A stretch of DNA of 64,000 nucleotides from Lysobacter enzymogenes (GTDB taxonomy: Bacteria > Pseudomonadota > Gammaproteobacteria > Xanthomonadales > Xanthomonadaceae): NCBI RefSeq assembly GCF_023617245.1, contig NZ_CP067396.1, positions 3,100,001-3,164,000 of the forward strand. The letters run 5' to 3'. How positions within the stretch are numbered: position 1 is the stretch's first letter; every line of letters begins with the position of its first letter. This document shows positions 8,226-16,113 of this stretch, one piece after another. The translations under genes and the position numbers were made by a program. The notes beneath the pieces were generated by a model. The model was not told the origin of the DNA. It did no database searches and worked only from the letters and a program-made list of their open reading frames with translations.

Positions 8226-8720
8226 TTACAGCGCGTCTTCCAGGTTGATCCCCGGCGCGCCGTAGATCGTCGGCGGCTGGCCGCCGGCGACCATCATCAG
8301 GATGCTCAGCTGGCCGCGGTGATGCGCTTCGTGGCGCAGCATCAGGTTCAGCAGCTCCATGCGCGTCCACGGGTTGCCGTAGAAATCGACGGCTTCGTCG
8401 ACCCAGTCCTCGCCCTGCTCCGCCACCGCCTGCATCAGCGCCGCATGCGAGCGTTGGAACGCCGCGGTCATCTCCGCGACCGTCGCCGGCATCTCGTCGG
8501 CCGGCACCTCGTTGTCGCCGGCCGGCTGCGCGCCCATCACCTCGGCGCAGAACCAGCGCTCGCTGATGCAGATGTGCCAGACCAATCCGCCGAGGGTCCA
8601 GCCCTTGTCCGGCACCACGGTCTGTTCGTTGCGCCCTTCCGGCACCCGGGAGAACACCTCCAGGGTGGTCTCGTTCTCGCGTTCCCAGGTCTTCAATACG
8701 CTGTGGATATCGGCTCGCAT
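8226..8720 (-). CDS. DinB-like four-helix-bundle protein
   Basis: A 164-residue DinB/YfiT-type protein. The metal-binding histidine triad is visible: His49 in GGLVWHICISERWF, and His130 and His134 in LRHEAHHRGQL. Members of this superfamily include thiol-dependent transferases and detoxification enzymes. The ATG at 8720 is preferred over an in-frame upstream TTG because the TTG lacks a ribosome-binding sequence. It is the last gene of the long minus-strand run, 42 bp after the JmjC/cupin gene. A role in thiol conjugation or self-protection would fit, but nothing in the sequence identifies a substrate. Confidence 0.8.
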   Translation of the reverse strand: MRADIHSVLKTWERENETTLEVFSRVPEGRNEQTVVPDKGWTLGGLVWHICISERWFCAEVMGAQPAGDNEVPADEMPATVAEMTAAFQRSHAALMQAVAEQGEDWVDEAVDFYGNPWTRMELLNLMLRHEAHHRGQLSILMMVAGGQPPTIYGAPGINLEDAL

Positions 8721-8762
8721 GCGGATGTCTCTTGGCGGCAAAGGGAAGGACGGCGGGGGGAA

Positions 8763-10043
8763 CTAGCGCAGCGACGAACCCGGCGAGCGCATGTAGACCA
8801 TGAACTGCACGGCTTCGGTCTTGCTCAGGCGATCGAGTTCGGACTTGCCCAGGCGGTTCCACAGCAGGTGCGCCAGCGCTTCGTCGCTGTAGCCCAGGCG
8901 CGCGGCGGTGTTCTGGATGGTCTGCTTCTGCACCGGGCTGATCGGCCCGGTCGGGCGCGACTTGGCCGCCAGCGCGGGCTCGACGTAGCGCGCGGTCTGG
9001 CCGATGTCGGCGATGATCTTGTCGACCTCCTGCGCGTCCAGCTGCGGCGGGCAGAACCGCGCCGGCTCGGTCTCCGGCAACGTCCGCTCCAAGGCCTGGC
9101 GCAGCACCGCGCGCATCCCGGTCACCTTGTCGCGCAGGCTCGCCGCGGGGCGCGCGTACTCGGCCTCGATCTGCGGCATCGCCGCGGTCAGCGCGTCCTG
9201 CGCGCCGGAGGCGGCCAGGTGCGAGCCCAGGTTCTGGATGTAGGAATCGCGATGGAAGTTGTCCACGCACAGGAACCGGCCGAAGCGGTTGCGGCGGAAG
9301 CGCAGGTTGAACGACATCGCGTCGTCCACATAGCCCAGGTAATGCCAGATCAGCGCCGGCATGTAGATGGTCTCGCCCGGTTCGAGCACCGCGTGGTAAC
9401 CGCCGACTTCGGCGACGAAGTCCAGCTGCTCCTGGGTCGACATCTGTTCCAGGTACACGCCCGAGGACCACGGCGCGCCGGAGGTGGTGCGCAGGTCGAC
9501 GCAGGCCTCGGGCTGGAACAGCAGCACCTGCTTGCGGCCGAACATCTGGTGCAGCAGCACCTGGCGGTGGTCGCCGTCGAAATGCAGGTGGGCGCGGTTG
9601 CCGGCGTTGGCGACGAAGATGTTCGAACACAGGTCGTGGTCGCCGTACTTGCGCGGCATGTCCAGCACCTCCGGCTCGTCCAGGTCCTGGGCCAGGCAGA
9701 ACTCCGGCAGCCGGAACATGCGCATGATGCTGGCCGGGATCTCGTACTCGGTGCACAGCAGCGCGGTGTCCGGATTGGCCCGCACGTGCGCCCAGTACTC
9801 GTCGAAGGTCATGGTGGTCTCGACCGCGGTCTCCGGCGAACTGGCGGCCACCGCGTACTCGGTCTGCACGTGCATCGGCACGCCGCCGAACGCGGCGCTG
9901 GCGTCCTCGATGGTGCGGATCGCGTCGATCGGCTGGCCCGCGAACAGGTCGGTGATGATCACCGGCGTGCGCGTGCGGACGTAGTCGCGCAGGAACCGCT
10001 CAGGATCGGGCCTGGAGATTCGTGCGATTTCCTTCGCTGCCAT
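8763..10043 (-). CDS. JmjC/cupin-like Fe(II)/2-oxoglutarate oxygenase
   Basis: A 426-residue cupin-like protein of the JmjC/FIH type. The iron triad is visible as His154 and Asp156 in AHLHFDGDHRQVLL and His234 in MPALIWHYLGY, with EPGETIYMP before the last His as in related hydroxylases. The N-terminus contains TPVIITDLFAG, typical of this family. About 130 residues follow the cupin core; they are mostly helical and of unknown role, with an end region (LGYSDEALAHLLWNRLG) that looks like a small helical module. The start follows GAGGAAA. It lies downstream of two ABC permease genes. Enzymes of this kind hydroxylate amino-acid side chains, sometimes on carrier proteins, so beta-hydroxylation of a residue in the product is a plausible task. 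Confidence 0.85.
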   Translation of the reverse strand: MAAKEIARISRPDPERFLRDYVRTRTPVIITDLFAGQPIDAIRTIEDASAAFGGVPMHVQTEYAVAASSPETAVETTMTFDEYWAHVRANPDTALLCTEYEIPASIMRMFRLPEFCLAQDLDEPEVLDMPRKYGDHDLCSNIFVANAGNRAHLHFDGDHRQVLLHQMFGRKQVLLFQPEACVDLRTTSGAPWSSGVYLEQMSTQEQLDFVAEVGGYHAVLEPGETIYMPALIWHYLGYVDDAMSFNLRFRRNRFGRFLCVDNFHRDSYIQNLGSHLAASGAQDALTAAMPQIEAEYARPAASLRDKVTGMRAVLRQALERTLPETEPARFCPPQLDAQEVDKIIADIGQTARYVEPALAAKSRPTGPISPVQKQTIQNTAARLGYSDEALAHLLWNRLGKSELDRLSKTEAVQFMVYMRSPGSSLR

Positions 10044-10117
10044 GGTCGGTTTCCTCGATGCGTTGTGTAGATGCGTTCTGCAAGATTGCGGGCGGACGCC
10101 GCCGGCGCGGCGCCCGG

Positions 10118-10139
10118 ATCGGACTCATATCGGACTCAT
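10118..10139. repeat. Two tandem 11-bp units at the permease stop codon
   Basis: ATCGGACTCAT is present twice head to tail, and the second copy contains the stop codon of the permease gene on the opposite strand. It is short and may be a simple duplication with no function. Confidence 0.5.
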
Positions 10140-11323
10140 ATCGCGCGCAGGTCGTCCACGACCTGGCTGCGCACCGCGCGGATCGCCGGCACCAGCCCGC
10201 CGACCACGCCGATGGCCAGCGCCGCGGCGATGCCCTGCAGCACCACCGACGGGGTCATCGACACGTCGAACACCAGCTGGCGCAGGTCCGCGCCGACCGC
10301 GGTGCTGACCGTGCGGCCGCCGGCCACCAATGCGGCCAGGACCGCACCGAGCGCGCCGCCGAGCAGCGCCAGCAGCGCGGCCTCGACCACGATCGAACTG
10401 ACCACCACCAGCGGCGGGAAACCGAGCGCGCGCAAGGTGGCGATCTCGCGGCGGCGGTCGTCGATGCTGGAATACATCGCGTTGATCGCCACGAACATCG
10501 CGCCCAGCGCCATGATCCCGCCCATCACGTAGGCCATGAAGCCGAGCAGGCCGTTGAGGCTGCGCGATTCGCGCTGCAGGAACTCCGGCTCGCTGAACAC
10601 GTCCATGGCGATGCCGGGGTTGGCGGCGACGGCCTGCTTGAACCCGGCCACGCCGGCGGCGTCGGGCAACACCACGGTGACGTTCTGGAACATCGGCCGG
10701 CGGCTGACGTCCATGACCACGGTCGCGTCGGCCATCAGTTCGGATTCGCGCATGCTGTGCCGCGCCGCGAACACGCCGACGATCTTCCACTGGGTGCCGT
10801 AAGCGGCGACCTGCCCGCCCAGGGTCAGGCCCTGGAACTGCTCCATCGCCTGGCGGCCGACCACGACCTCGAACTTGCCGGGCTCGAACATGCGCCCGGC
10901 CACCAACTCGATCTCCGGGCGCACCGCCAGCACCTCGGGGCCGACGCCGCGGATGGTGCCGTTGACCTCCAGCCCGCTGGACTTCTCCACCAGGGTGATC
11001 GGGCCGACCGCTTCGGCGGTCAGCAACACGGTGCCGTCGGCGTTCTTGCGCACCTGGGTCGAGTTCTGGATCGCGCGCACGTCGTCGAGCGAGATCGCGC
11101 TGGCGATCTCCACGGTCGAGCCGGCGCGCAGCACGATCGCCCGGTCGGGCCGGCCGGCGTCGCGCATGGCCCCGTCCAGGCCGGCGTTCATCGCCAGCAC
11201 GCCGGAAAACACCGCCACCGCGCCGGCGATGCTGACCACCATCACCAGCGCGTTGAGGCGCCGGCGCGACAGCCCTTGCAGGTTCATCAGCGCGGCCTGC
11301 GCGATCAGTCTGAGCATTCGCAT
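10136..11323 (-). CDS. ABC transporter permease, MacB/FtsX type (second permease)
   Basis: A 395-residue integral membrane protein with one N-terminal membrane helix (around residues 24-45), a large extracytoplasmic MacB-like core domain, and three C-terminal helices (GLLGFMAYVMGGIMALGAMF, VVSSIVVEAALLALLGG and a last one near residue 365). The cytoplasmic DDRRREIATLRALGF motif before the second helix is the classical coupling segment of FtsX-type permeases. The start at 11323 has an excellent GAGGAGG ribosome site, and only ten bases separate it from the first permease. It should pair with that permease and with the ATPase at 13492-14178 to form a heterodimeric LolCDE/MacB-like exporter. Export of, or resistance to, the product is likely from context. 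Confidence 0.9.
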   Translation of the reverse strand: MRMLRLIAQAALMNLQGLSRRRLNALVMVVSIAGAVAVFSGVLAMNAGLDGAMRDAGRPDRAIVLRAGSTVEIASAISLDDVRAIQNSTQVRKNADGTVLLTAEAVGPITLVEKSSGLEVNGTIRGVGPEVLAVRPEIELVAGRMFEPGKFEVVVGRQAMEQFQGLTLGGQVAAYGTQWKIVGVFAARHSMRESELMADATVVMDVSRRPMFQNVTVVLPDAAGVAGFKQAVAANPGIAMDVFSEPEFLQRESRSLNGLLGFMAYVMGGIMALGAMFVAINAMYSSIDDRRREIATLRALGFPPLVVVSSIVVEAALLALLGGALGAVLAALVAGGRTVSTAVGADLRQLVFDVSMTPSVVLQGIAAALAIGVVGGLVPAIRAVRSQVVDDLRAI

Positions 11324-11333
11324 GCGCGCCTCC

Positions 11334-12482
11334 TCAGCGTCCGGACAACGCGGCGACGAGGCTGAAGCGCATCGCCCGCACGATCGGCAGCAAGGCGCTG
11401 ACCAGGGCGATGCCGAGCGCGATCGCCAGGCCGCCGACGAACACGCTGGGCTGCATGCGCATCGCGCCGAACAACTCGGCCACCGCCGGGAACGCCAGCG
11501 CGGCCAGGCCGAAACCGGCGACCGCCGCCATCAGGCTCAGCAGCAAGGCCTCGCCGAGGATCAGCCCGGCGATGCGCGCCGGGGTGAAGCCCAGGGTCAT
11601 CAGCACCGCCAGTTCGGCGAAGCGCTGGCGCACCGACTGCATCATGGTGCTGGCGCTGACCACCAGCAGGGTGAACAGGACCGCGCCGATGATGAAGTTG
11701 CCGACCGTGCGCAGGTCGTTGATCTGCCGCCACTGCACCGCGGCGTAGGCGTTCTCGGTGCGGGTGCGGGTCTGCAGCGGCGAGTTCTCGGCCAGCGTGT
11801 CGATCGCCTGGGCGATCGCGCCGCTGCGTTTCTCGTCGTTCACCCGCACGATCATCAGGTGCACCTGGCCGGCGCCGAACGCGCGCGCCTCGTCGAAGTA
11901 GTCGAGGTTGACGAAGAACAGGTCGTTGAGCGCCGGCGACGCCTCGGCCGGCTCGTAGATGCCGACGATATCGAAGTACCAGATGTCGCCGCCGTCCTTG
12001 CGCGGCCAGATCGCCGACTTGATCGGGACCCGGTCGCCGATCTTCCAGCCGAAGCGCCTGGCCAGGCTCTTGCTGATCACCGCGCCGGATTTGACGATGC
12101 CCATGGTCTGCAACTGGCTGCGCGGCAGCTTCAGTTCCGGATACATGCGGAACATGCGCGGCACGTCCGCGGCCACGATCGGCAGCTGCACCGTCGGCCG
12201 CTGGTAATAGCCGACGAAGTAGGCCCAGTACGCGACGTCCTCCACCCCGGGAATCTTCTCCACCTGTTGCGCGAACGGCAGGATCAGCGGGTGGTACATG
12301 CTGATCCGGTTCATCACGTACAGGCGGTCGAGGTGGAAGCGCTCGGTAACGTGGTCCAGGCCCTGGTTGATGCCGTTGAGCAGCCCGAACAGCAGGAACG
12401 CCACCGTCATCGACGCGAACGTCAACGCGGTGCGCACCGGCTTTCGCCACAGTCCCTTCCAGATCAGCAACAAGTGGTTCAT
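11334..12482 (-). CDS. ABC transporter permease, MacB/FtsX type (first permease)
   Basis: A 382-residue permease with an N-terminal helix (around residues 17-38), a long extracytoplasmic domain of about 230 residues and three C-terminal helices (FIIGAVLFTLLVVSAST, ILGEALLLSLMAAVAGFG, GGLAIALGIALVSALLP). The coupling motif is RQRFAELAVLMTLGFTPARI. The start MNHLLLIWKG is chosen because it begins a typical amphipathic pre-membrane segment; the ribosome site is weak (GGAG 14 bases away). It lies downstream of the aldo/keto reductase gene and just upstream of the second permease. The two permeases are clearly related but not identical, which suggests an obligate heterodimer. Confidence 0.9.
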   Translation of the reverse strand: MNHLLLIWKGLWRKPVRTALTFASMTVAFLLFGLLNGINQGLDHVTERFHLDRLYVMNRISMYHPLILPFAQQVEKIPGVEDVAYWAYFVGYYQRPTVQLPIVAADVPRMFRMYPELKLPRSQLQTMGIVKSGAVISKSLARRFGWKIGDRVPIKSAIWPRKDGGDIWYFDIVGIYEPAEASPALNDLFFVNLDYFDEARAFGAGQVHLMIVRVNDEKRSGAIAQAIDTLAENSPLQTRTRTENAYAAVQWRQINDLRTVGNFIIGAVLFTLLVVSASTMMQSVRQRFAELAVLMTLGFTPARIAGLILGEALLLSLMAAVAGFGLAALAFPAVAELFGAMRMQPSVFVGGLAIALGIALVSALLPIVRAMRFSLVAALSGR

Positions 12483-12552
12483 GGTTCGGCTCGGTACTCC
12501 ATCGATGCGTCGGTTCCGGGGATGTACCGGACGGGCCCTGCCCGTCCGCGGC

Positions 12553-13482
12553 TCAATCGTCGTTGCGCAAGGCGCGCGCCAGCGGCTCCAGGTTGGCCGG
12601 ATACGGCCGCCGCGGCGCGCCGGCGGCGTCCAGCGCGGCCATCTGCCCGGCGTCCAGCTCCAGATCGCAGGCGCCGAGGTTCTCCTCGGCCTGGGCCAGG
12701 CTCGACGGTCCCATCGCCACCGCATTCATGCCGACGCGGTTCAAGGCCCAGCGCAGCGCCACCTGCGCGCGCGGGCGCCCCAGTTGCGCGGCGACCTGCG
12801 CCAGCGCCGCATCCACCGCCGCGGGCGCGGCCTCGCGCCCGGCCTTGGCGTCGGTCAGCGCACCGCGCGCCAGCGGACTCCAGGCGATCGCGCCGAGCCC
12901 CTTGTGCGCGCACATCGGCAGCAGTTCGGCCTCGATGTCGCGCTGATGCAGGTTGTACAGCGCCTGTACGCAGCAGTAGCGCGCCCAGCCGTTGCCTTGC
13001 GCGGTCCACAACGCCTCGTTGAGGCGCCAGGCGGTGTAGTTGGACGCGCCCAGGTACAGCACCTTGCCCTGGCGCACCAATTGATCGAACGCGCCGAGGG
13101 TTTCTTCCAACGGAGTCAGGAAATCGTCGGAATGGGCGAAGTACAGATCGATGTACTCGGTCTTGAGCCGGCGCAGCGAGGCTTCGCAGGACTGCACGAT
13201 GTGCTTGCGCGACAGCCCGAGCTGGTTCGGCCCGGGGCCGGTGCGGCGGAACACCTTGGTCGAGATCACCAACTGATCGCGCCGGTCGCCGATCCACTCG
13301 CCGAGCAGGCGCTCGCTTTCCGGCGAGAAATCGGCGGTGTCGACGAAGTTGACCCCGGCGTCGAGGCAGCGCGCCCAGATCCGCCGCGCTTCGTCGGCCG
13401 GGGTGCTGCCGCCGAACTCGGTCGCCCCCAGGCACAGTTCGGAGACTTTGAGTCCGGTCGAGCCGAGAAAGGAATAGCGCAC
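12553..13482 (-). CDS. Aldo/keto reductase with an atypical active site
   Basis: A 309-residue (alpha/beta)8 aldo/keto reductase. The catalytic Asp48 (VDTAD), Lys76 (ISTKVF) and His117 (AHSDD) are in place. The position of the catalytic Tyr, five residues after Asp48, holds Ser53 in a shortened loop. The C-terminal NADPH site is recognisable (GPSSLAQAEENLGA). The start codon is GTG, preceded by GAGG that overlaps the stop of the ABC ATPase gene nine bases away. The gene is inserted between the exporter's ATPase and permease genes, so it is probably co-expressed with them. It could reduce a ketone of the product. Loss of Tyr would weaken ordinary carbonyl reduction, so a different reaction or a binding role should be considered. 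Confidence 0.85.
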   Translation of the reverse strand: MRYSFLGSTGLKVSELCLGATEFGGSTPADEARRIWARCLDAGVNFVDTADFSPESERLLGEWIGDRRDQLVISTKVFRRTGPGPNQLGLSRKHIVQSCEASLRRLKTEYIDLYFAHSDDFLTPLEETLGAFDQLVRQGKVLYLGASNYTAWRLNEALWTAQGNGWARYCCVQALYNLHQRDIEAELLPMCAHKGLGAIAWSPLARGALTDAKAGREAAPAAVDAALAQVAAQLGRPRAQVALRWALNRVGMNAVAMGPSSLAQAEENLGACDLELDAGQMAALDAAGAPRRPYPANLEPLARALRNDD

Positions 13483-13491
13483 GCGCGGGCC

Positions 13492-14178
13492 TCAGTGGGT
13501 CGCCGGGGCGTCGACGGCGCGCCCCTTGTCCAGGTGCAGCTGGCGCGTCGCCCGCGCCGCCGCCGCCGGATCGTGGGTGACCATGACGATGGTCTTGCCG
13601 TGCTCGCGGTTGAACGCGCCGAGCAGGTCCAGCACTTCGTCGGCGCTGGCGCGGTCGAGGTCGCCGGTGGGCTCGTCGCAGACCAGCAGCGGCGCGTCGG
13701 TGACGATGGCGCGGGCGATCGCCACGCGCTGCTGCTGGCCGCCGGACAGCTGCGCCGGCTTGTGATCGATGCGGTGCGACAGACCGACCACCTCCAGCGC
13801 GATGCGCGCCTGGCGCCGGCGCCGCGCGGCGTCGAGGCCGCTGAGCAGCAACGGCACTTCCACGTTCTGCGCGGCGGTCAGGGTCGGCATCAGGTGGTAG
13901 AGCTGGAACACGAAGCCGATGTGGCGGCCGCGCCAACGCGCCAGTTCGGTCGCGCTCATCTCGCCGATGCGCGCGTCGGCGACGGTCAGTTCGCCGGCGC
14001 TGGGCTTGTCGAGGCCGGCGATCAGATTGAGCAGGGTCGACTTGCCCGAACCCGACGGCCCCATCAGCGCGACGAACTCGCCTTCGGCGACGTCGAGATC
14101 GACCCCGTGCAGGACCTCGACGCTGTTGGCGCCGAGCCCGTAGGACTTGCGCAGGTTGCGCACCGACACCAGGCTCAT
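13492..14178 (-). CDS. ABC transporter ATPase, LolD/MacB type
   Basis: A 228-residue nucleotide-binding subunit. Walker A is GPSGSGKST (residues 40-48), the signature is LSGGQQQRVAIARA, Walker B is LLVCDEPTGDLD and the switch His is in MVTHD. The GDLD form and the short length are typical of ATPases serving FtsX-like permeases. Its ATG overlaps the TGA of the deacetylase gene (ATGA). It is expected to drive the two permeases encoded at 10136-12482 as a lipoprotein- or antibiotic-type extrusion system at the inner membrane. Confidence 0.93.
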   Translation of the reverse strand: MSLVSVRNLRKSYGLGANSVEVLHGVDLDVAEGEFVALMGPSGSGKSTLLNLIAGLDKPSAGELTVADARIGEMSATELARWRGRHIGFVFQLYHLMPTLTAAQNVEVPLLLSGLDAARRRRQARIALEVVGLSHRIDHKPAQLSGGQQQRVAIARAIVTDAPLLVCDEPTGDLDRASADEVLDLLGAFNREHGKTIVMVTHDPAAAARATRQLHLDKGRAVDAPATH

Positions 14179-15128
14179 GCGAAGGACCGGTCGTAATGGT
14201 GCGCCTGCGGCGCCGCCGCGAACAGTTCGCGCAGGCGCGCGCGCAGGTCGTCGCCGGCCTGCACCGCGCAACGCGGCAGCACCAGCGGGTGGCTCTGCAC
14301 GGACGCGGGCTGGTTGCCGGTGGTCACCGCCGCGGCGAAGCCGGCGCGCTGCGCAGCGCGCACCGATTCTTCGTCGAAGGCGCCGTAGGGATATGACAGC
14401 GAGCGCACCTCGCGCCCCAGCAGCGCTTCCAGCCGCTGCCGGCACAGCAGCAATTCCTGTTCCTTGATCGGCAGCGCATGCGCCGGCAGCAGCAGATGGT
14501 TCTCGGTGTGCGCGCCCAGTTCCATGCCCGGCATCGCATCGAGATGGCGCAGTTCTTCGGGCGTCATCGCGCGCACCGGCCCGGTGCCGTCGGCCGCGGC
14601 CAGCCCGCTCCAAGCCAGCAGCGCGGCGATGCGCTCGCGCCGCTGCTGCGGCGTCCACGCGTAGAACGGGCGGCGCACCGTATCGAAAGCGGCGCGGCGC
14701 TGCTCGGGCGTGTCCAGCGGCAGCGGCGCCTGCGTGCCGGCCAGCTCGGCATCGAGTTCGGCCGGCAGCGCCGGATGGTCGAACACCCGCTGCAGGGTTT
14801 CCCACCAGAACTCGGCGGGGCCGTCGAGGGTCGCGGTGATGATGAAGAACGTGGCCGGGCATTCGAACTCGCGCAGGAGCGGCGCGGCCTCGGTCAGCGC
14901 GTCGAGGTAGCCGTCGTCCAGGGTGATCGCGACGCTGCGCGGCGGCGCGTCGCCGCGCACCAGCGCCTGCGCCAGTTCCTGCAGCGGCAGCACCCGGCAG
15001 CCCTCCTCGCGCAGCACCGCGAGGTGGGCGCGGAACTCGGCTGGCGACACGCACAGCTCGGTGCCGTCGTCGGCGATGCGGTGGTACATCAGGATGACGG
15101 CATTACCGTGGCTCGAATCGGTTCGCAT
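14175..15128 (-). CDS. Polysaccharide deacetylase (NodB homology)
   Basis: A 317-residue NodB-homology protein. Motif 1 is TLDDGYLDAL (Asp71/Asp72), motif 2 is the metal-binding His207-x-x-x-His211 in GAHTENH, and motif 3 is SYPYGAFDE. MYHRI near the N-terminus is characteristic of the branch that includes cell-wall and secondary-metabolite deacetylases. No clear signal peptide is visible, which suggests a cytoplasmic enzyme. It lies between the trans-acting acyltransferase and the ABC ATPase and overlaps the latter by four bases. With a glycosyltransferase and a NodU-type carbamoyltransferase in the same locus, removal of an N-acyl or O-acyl group from a sugar or from the peptide N-terminus is plausible. 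Confidence 0.9.
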   Translation of the reverse strand: MRTDSSHGNAVILMYHRIADDGTELCVSPAEFRAHLAVLREEGCRVLPLQELAQALVRGDAPPRSVAITLDDGYLDALTEAAPLLREFECPATFFIITATLDGPAEFWWETLQRVFDHPALPAELDAELAGTQAPLPLDTPEQRRAAFDTVRRPFYAWTPQQRRERIAALLAWSGLAAADGTGPVRAMTPEELRHLDAMPGMELGAHTENHLLLPAHALPIKEQELLLCRQRLEALLGREVRSLSYPYGAFDEESVRAAQRAGFAAAVTTGNQPASVQSHPLVLPRCAVQAGDDLRARLRELFAAAPQAHHYDRSFA

Positions 15129-15186
15129 CTGCTGGCTGTCCGGGAGTGATCGGCGTGCGGCGGTGGAATGGATGGAAGCGGCGGCG

Positions 15187-16083
15187 CTACGTGACCGCGG
15201 CGCGTTCGTCGATCGGCGCGGCGGCGCGGATCTGCGCGATCAGGCGGGTCAGCACGTTGCCGGGCCCGGCTTCGACGAACGAGGTCGCCCCGCTGCGCAA
15301 CAGCCCCTGCACGCACTTCACCCACAGCACCGGCCGCACGATCTGGCGCACCAGCAGCGAGGCGATCACCGCGCTGGGCGCCTGCGCCGGATAGAAGGTG
15401 CCGGTGACGTTGGACATCACCGGCAGGCGCAACGGGGAAAACGCGAAACCGTCGAGGAATCCGGCGTAGGCGCGCGCCGCTTCGTGCATCATCCGTGAAT
15501 GAAACGCGCCACTGACCGCCAGGCGCACGCAGGCGCCGGCGCCAGCGGCCTCGAACAGCGGCAAGGCGCGCTCGATCTCGTCGCGCGGACCGGACACCAC
15601 GGTCTGGGTGGGCGCGTTGTAGTTGCCGATGTCCACCGCGTCCAGGCCGTGGGCCATCATCAGTTCGATGATGCGTCCGGCCTCGAGCCCGAGTACCGCG
15701 GCCATCGCCCCGCCGCTGGCCTGCGCCATCAGTTCGCCGCGCCGTTGCACCAGGCGCAGGCCGGTCATCAGGTCGAACGCGCCGGCCGCGTGCAGGGCGT
15801 TGTACTCGCCCAGGCTGTGCCCGGCCAGGAACGCCGGCGCGGCGCCCTCGCGCAAGGCGCGCAGGCCGTGCAAGGCGTTGACCATGTACAGGCAGGGCTG
15901 GGTGTAGCGGGTGTCGGCGAGCTTTTGCGCGTCCTGGCAGGCGCCGCGCAACGAATAGCCGAGCAAGGCGTCGGCCTGCGCTTCGATCGCCGCATAGTCG
16001 GGCAGATCGAACAGCTCGCCGCCCATCCCGGCTTTCTGGGCGCCCTGCCCGGGAAAGATCATCGCCTGGTTCATCGCCGGCAT
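15187..16083 (-). CDS. Stand-alone malonyl-CoA acyltransferase for the trans-AT PKS
   Basis: A 298-residue FabD-like acyltransferase. Active-site Ser90 is in GHSLGE and the catalytic His195 is in SGAFHSRMM, a pattern typical of malonyl-specific enzymes; the oxyanion-loop PGQGAQ is near residue 11 and the malonate-binding Arg is in the LVQRRGELM segment. The start MPAMNQ follows AAGGAG. None of the eight PKS modules in the window has an AT domain, so this protein should load malonyl units onto all their ACPs. Only one such protein is present in the window. A second one acting as a proofreading acyl hydrolase, common in such clusters, is not seen here. Confidence 0.95.
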   Translation of the reverse strand: MPAMNQAMIFPGQGAQKAGMGGELFDLPDYAAIEAQADALLGYSLRGACQDAQKLADTRYTQPCLYMVNALHGLRALREGAAPAFLAGHSLGEYNALHAAGAFDLMTGLRLVQRRGELMAQASGGAMAAVLGLEAGRIIELMMAHGLDAVDIGNYNAPTQTVVSGPRDEIERALPLFEAAGAGACVRLAVSGAFHSRMMHEAARAYAGFLDGFAFSPLRLPVMSNVTGTFYPAQAPSAVIASLLVRQIVRPVLWVKCVQGLLRSGATSFVEAGPGNVLTRLIAQIRAAAPIDERAAVT

Positions 16084-16113
16084 GCGCCGCTCCTTCGCGT
16101 CATCGTGGCGGCC

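Noticed and set aside
10086..10117. GC-rich hairpin between the JmjC gene and the second permease
   Set aside because: The stem is imperfect and without a T-run. Such foldings are expected by chance at this GC content.
12483..12725. Longer N-terminus for the first permease
   Set aside because: The extra 81 residues overlap the aldo/keto reductase gene, lack family similarity and would place charged sequence before the first membrane helix.
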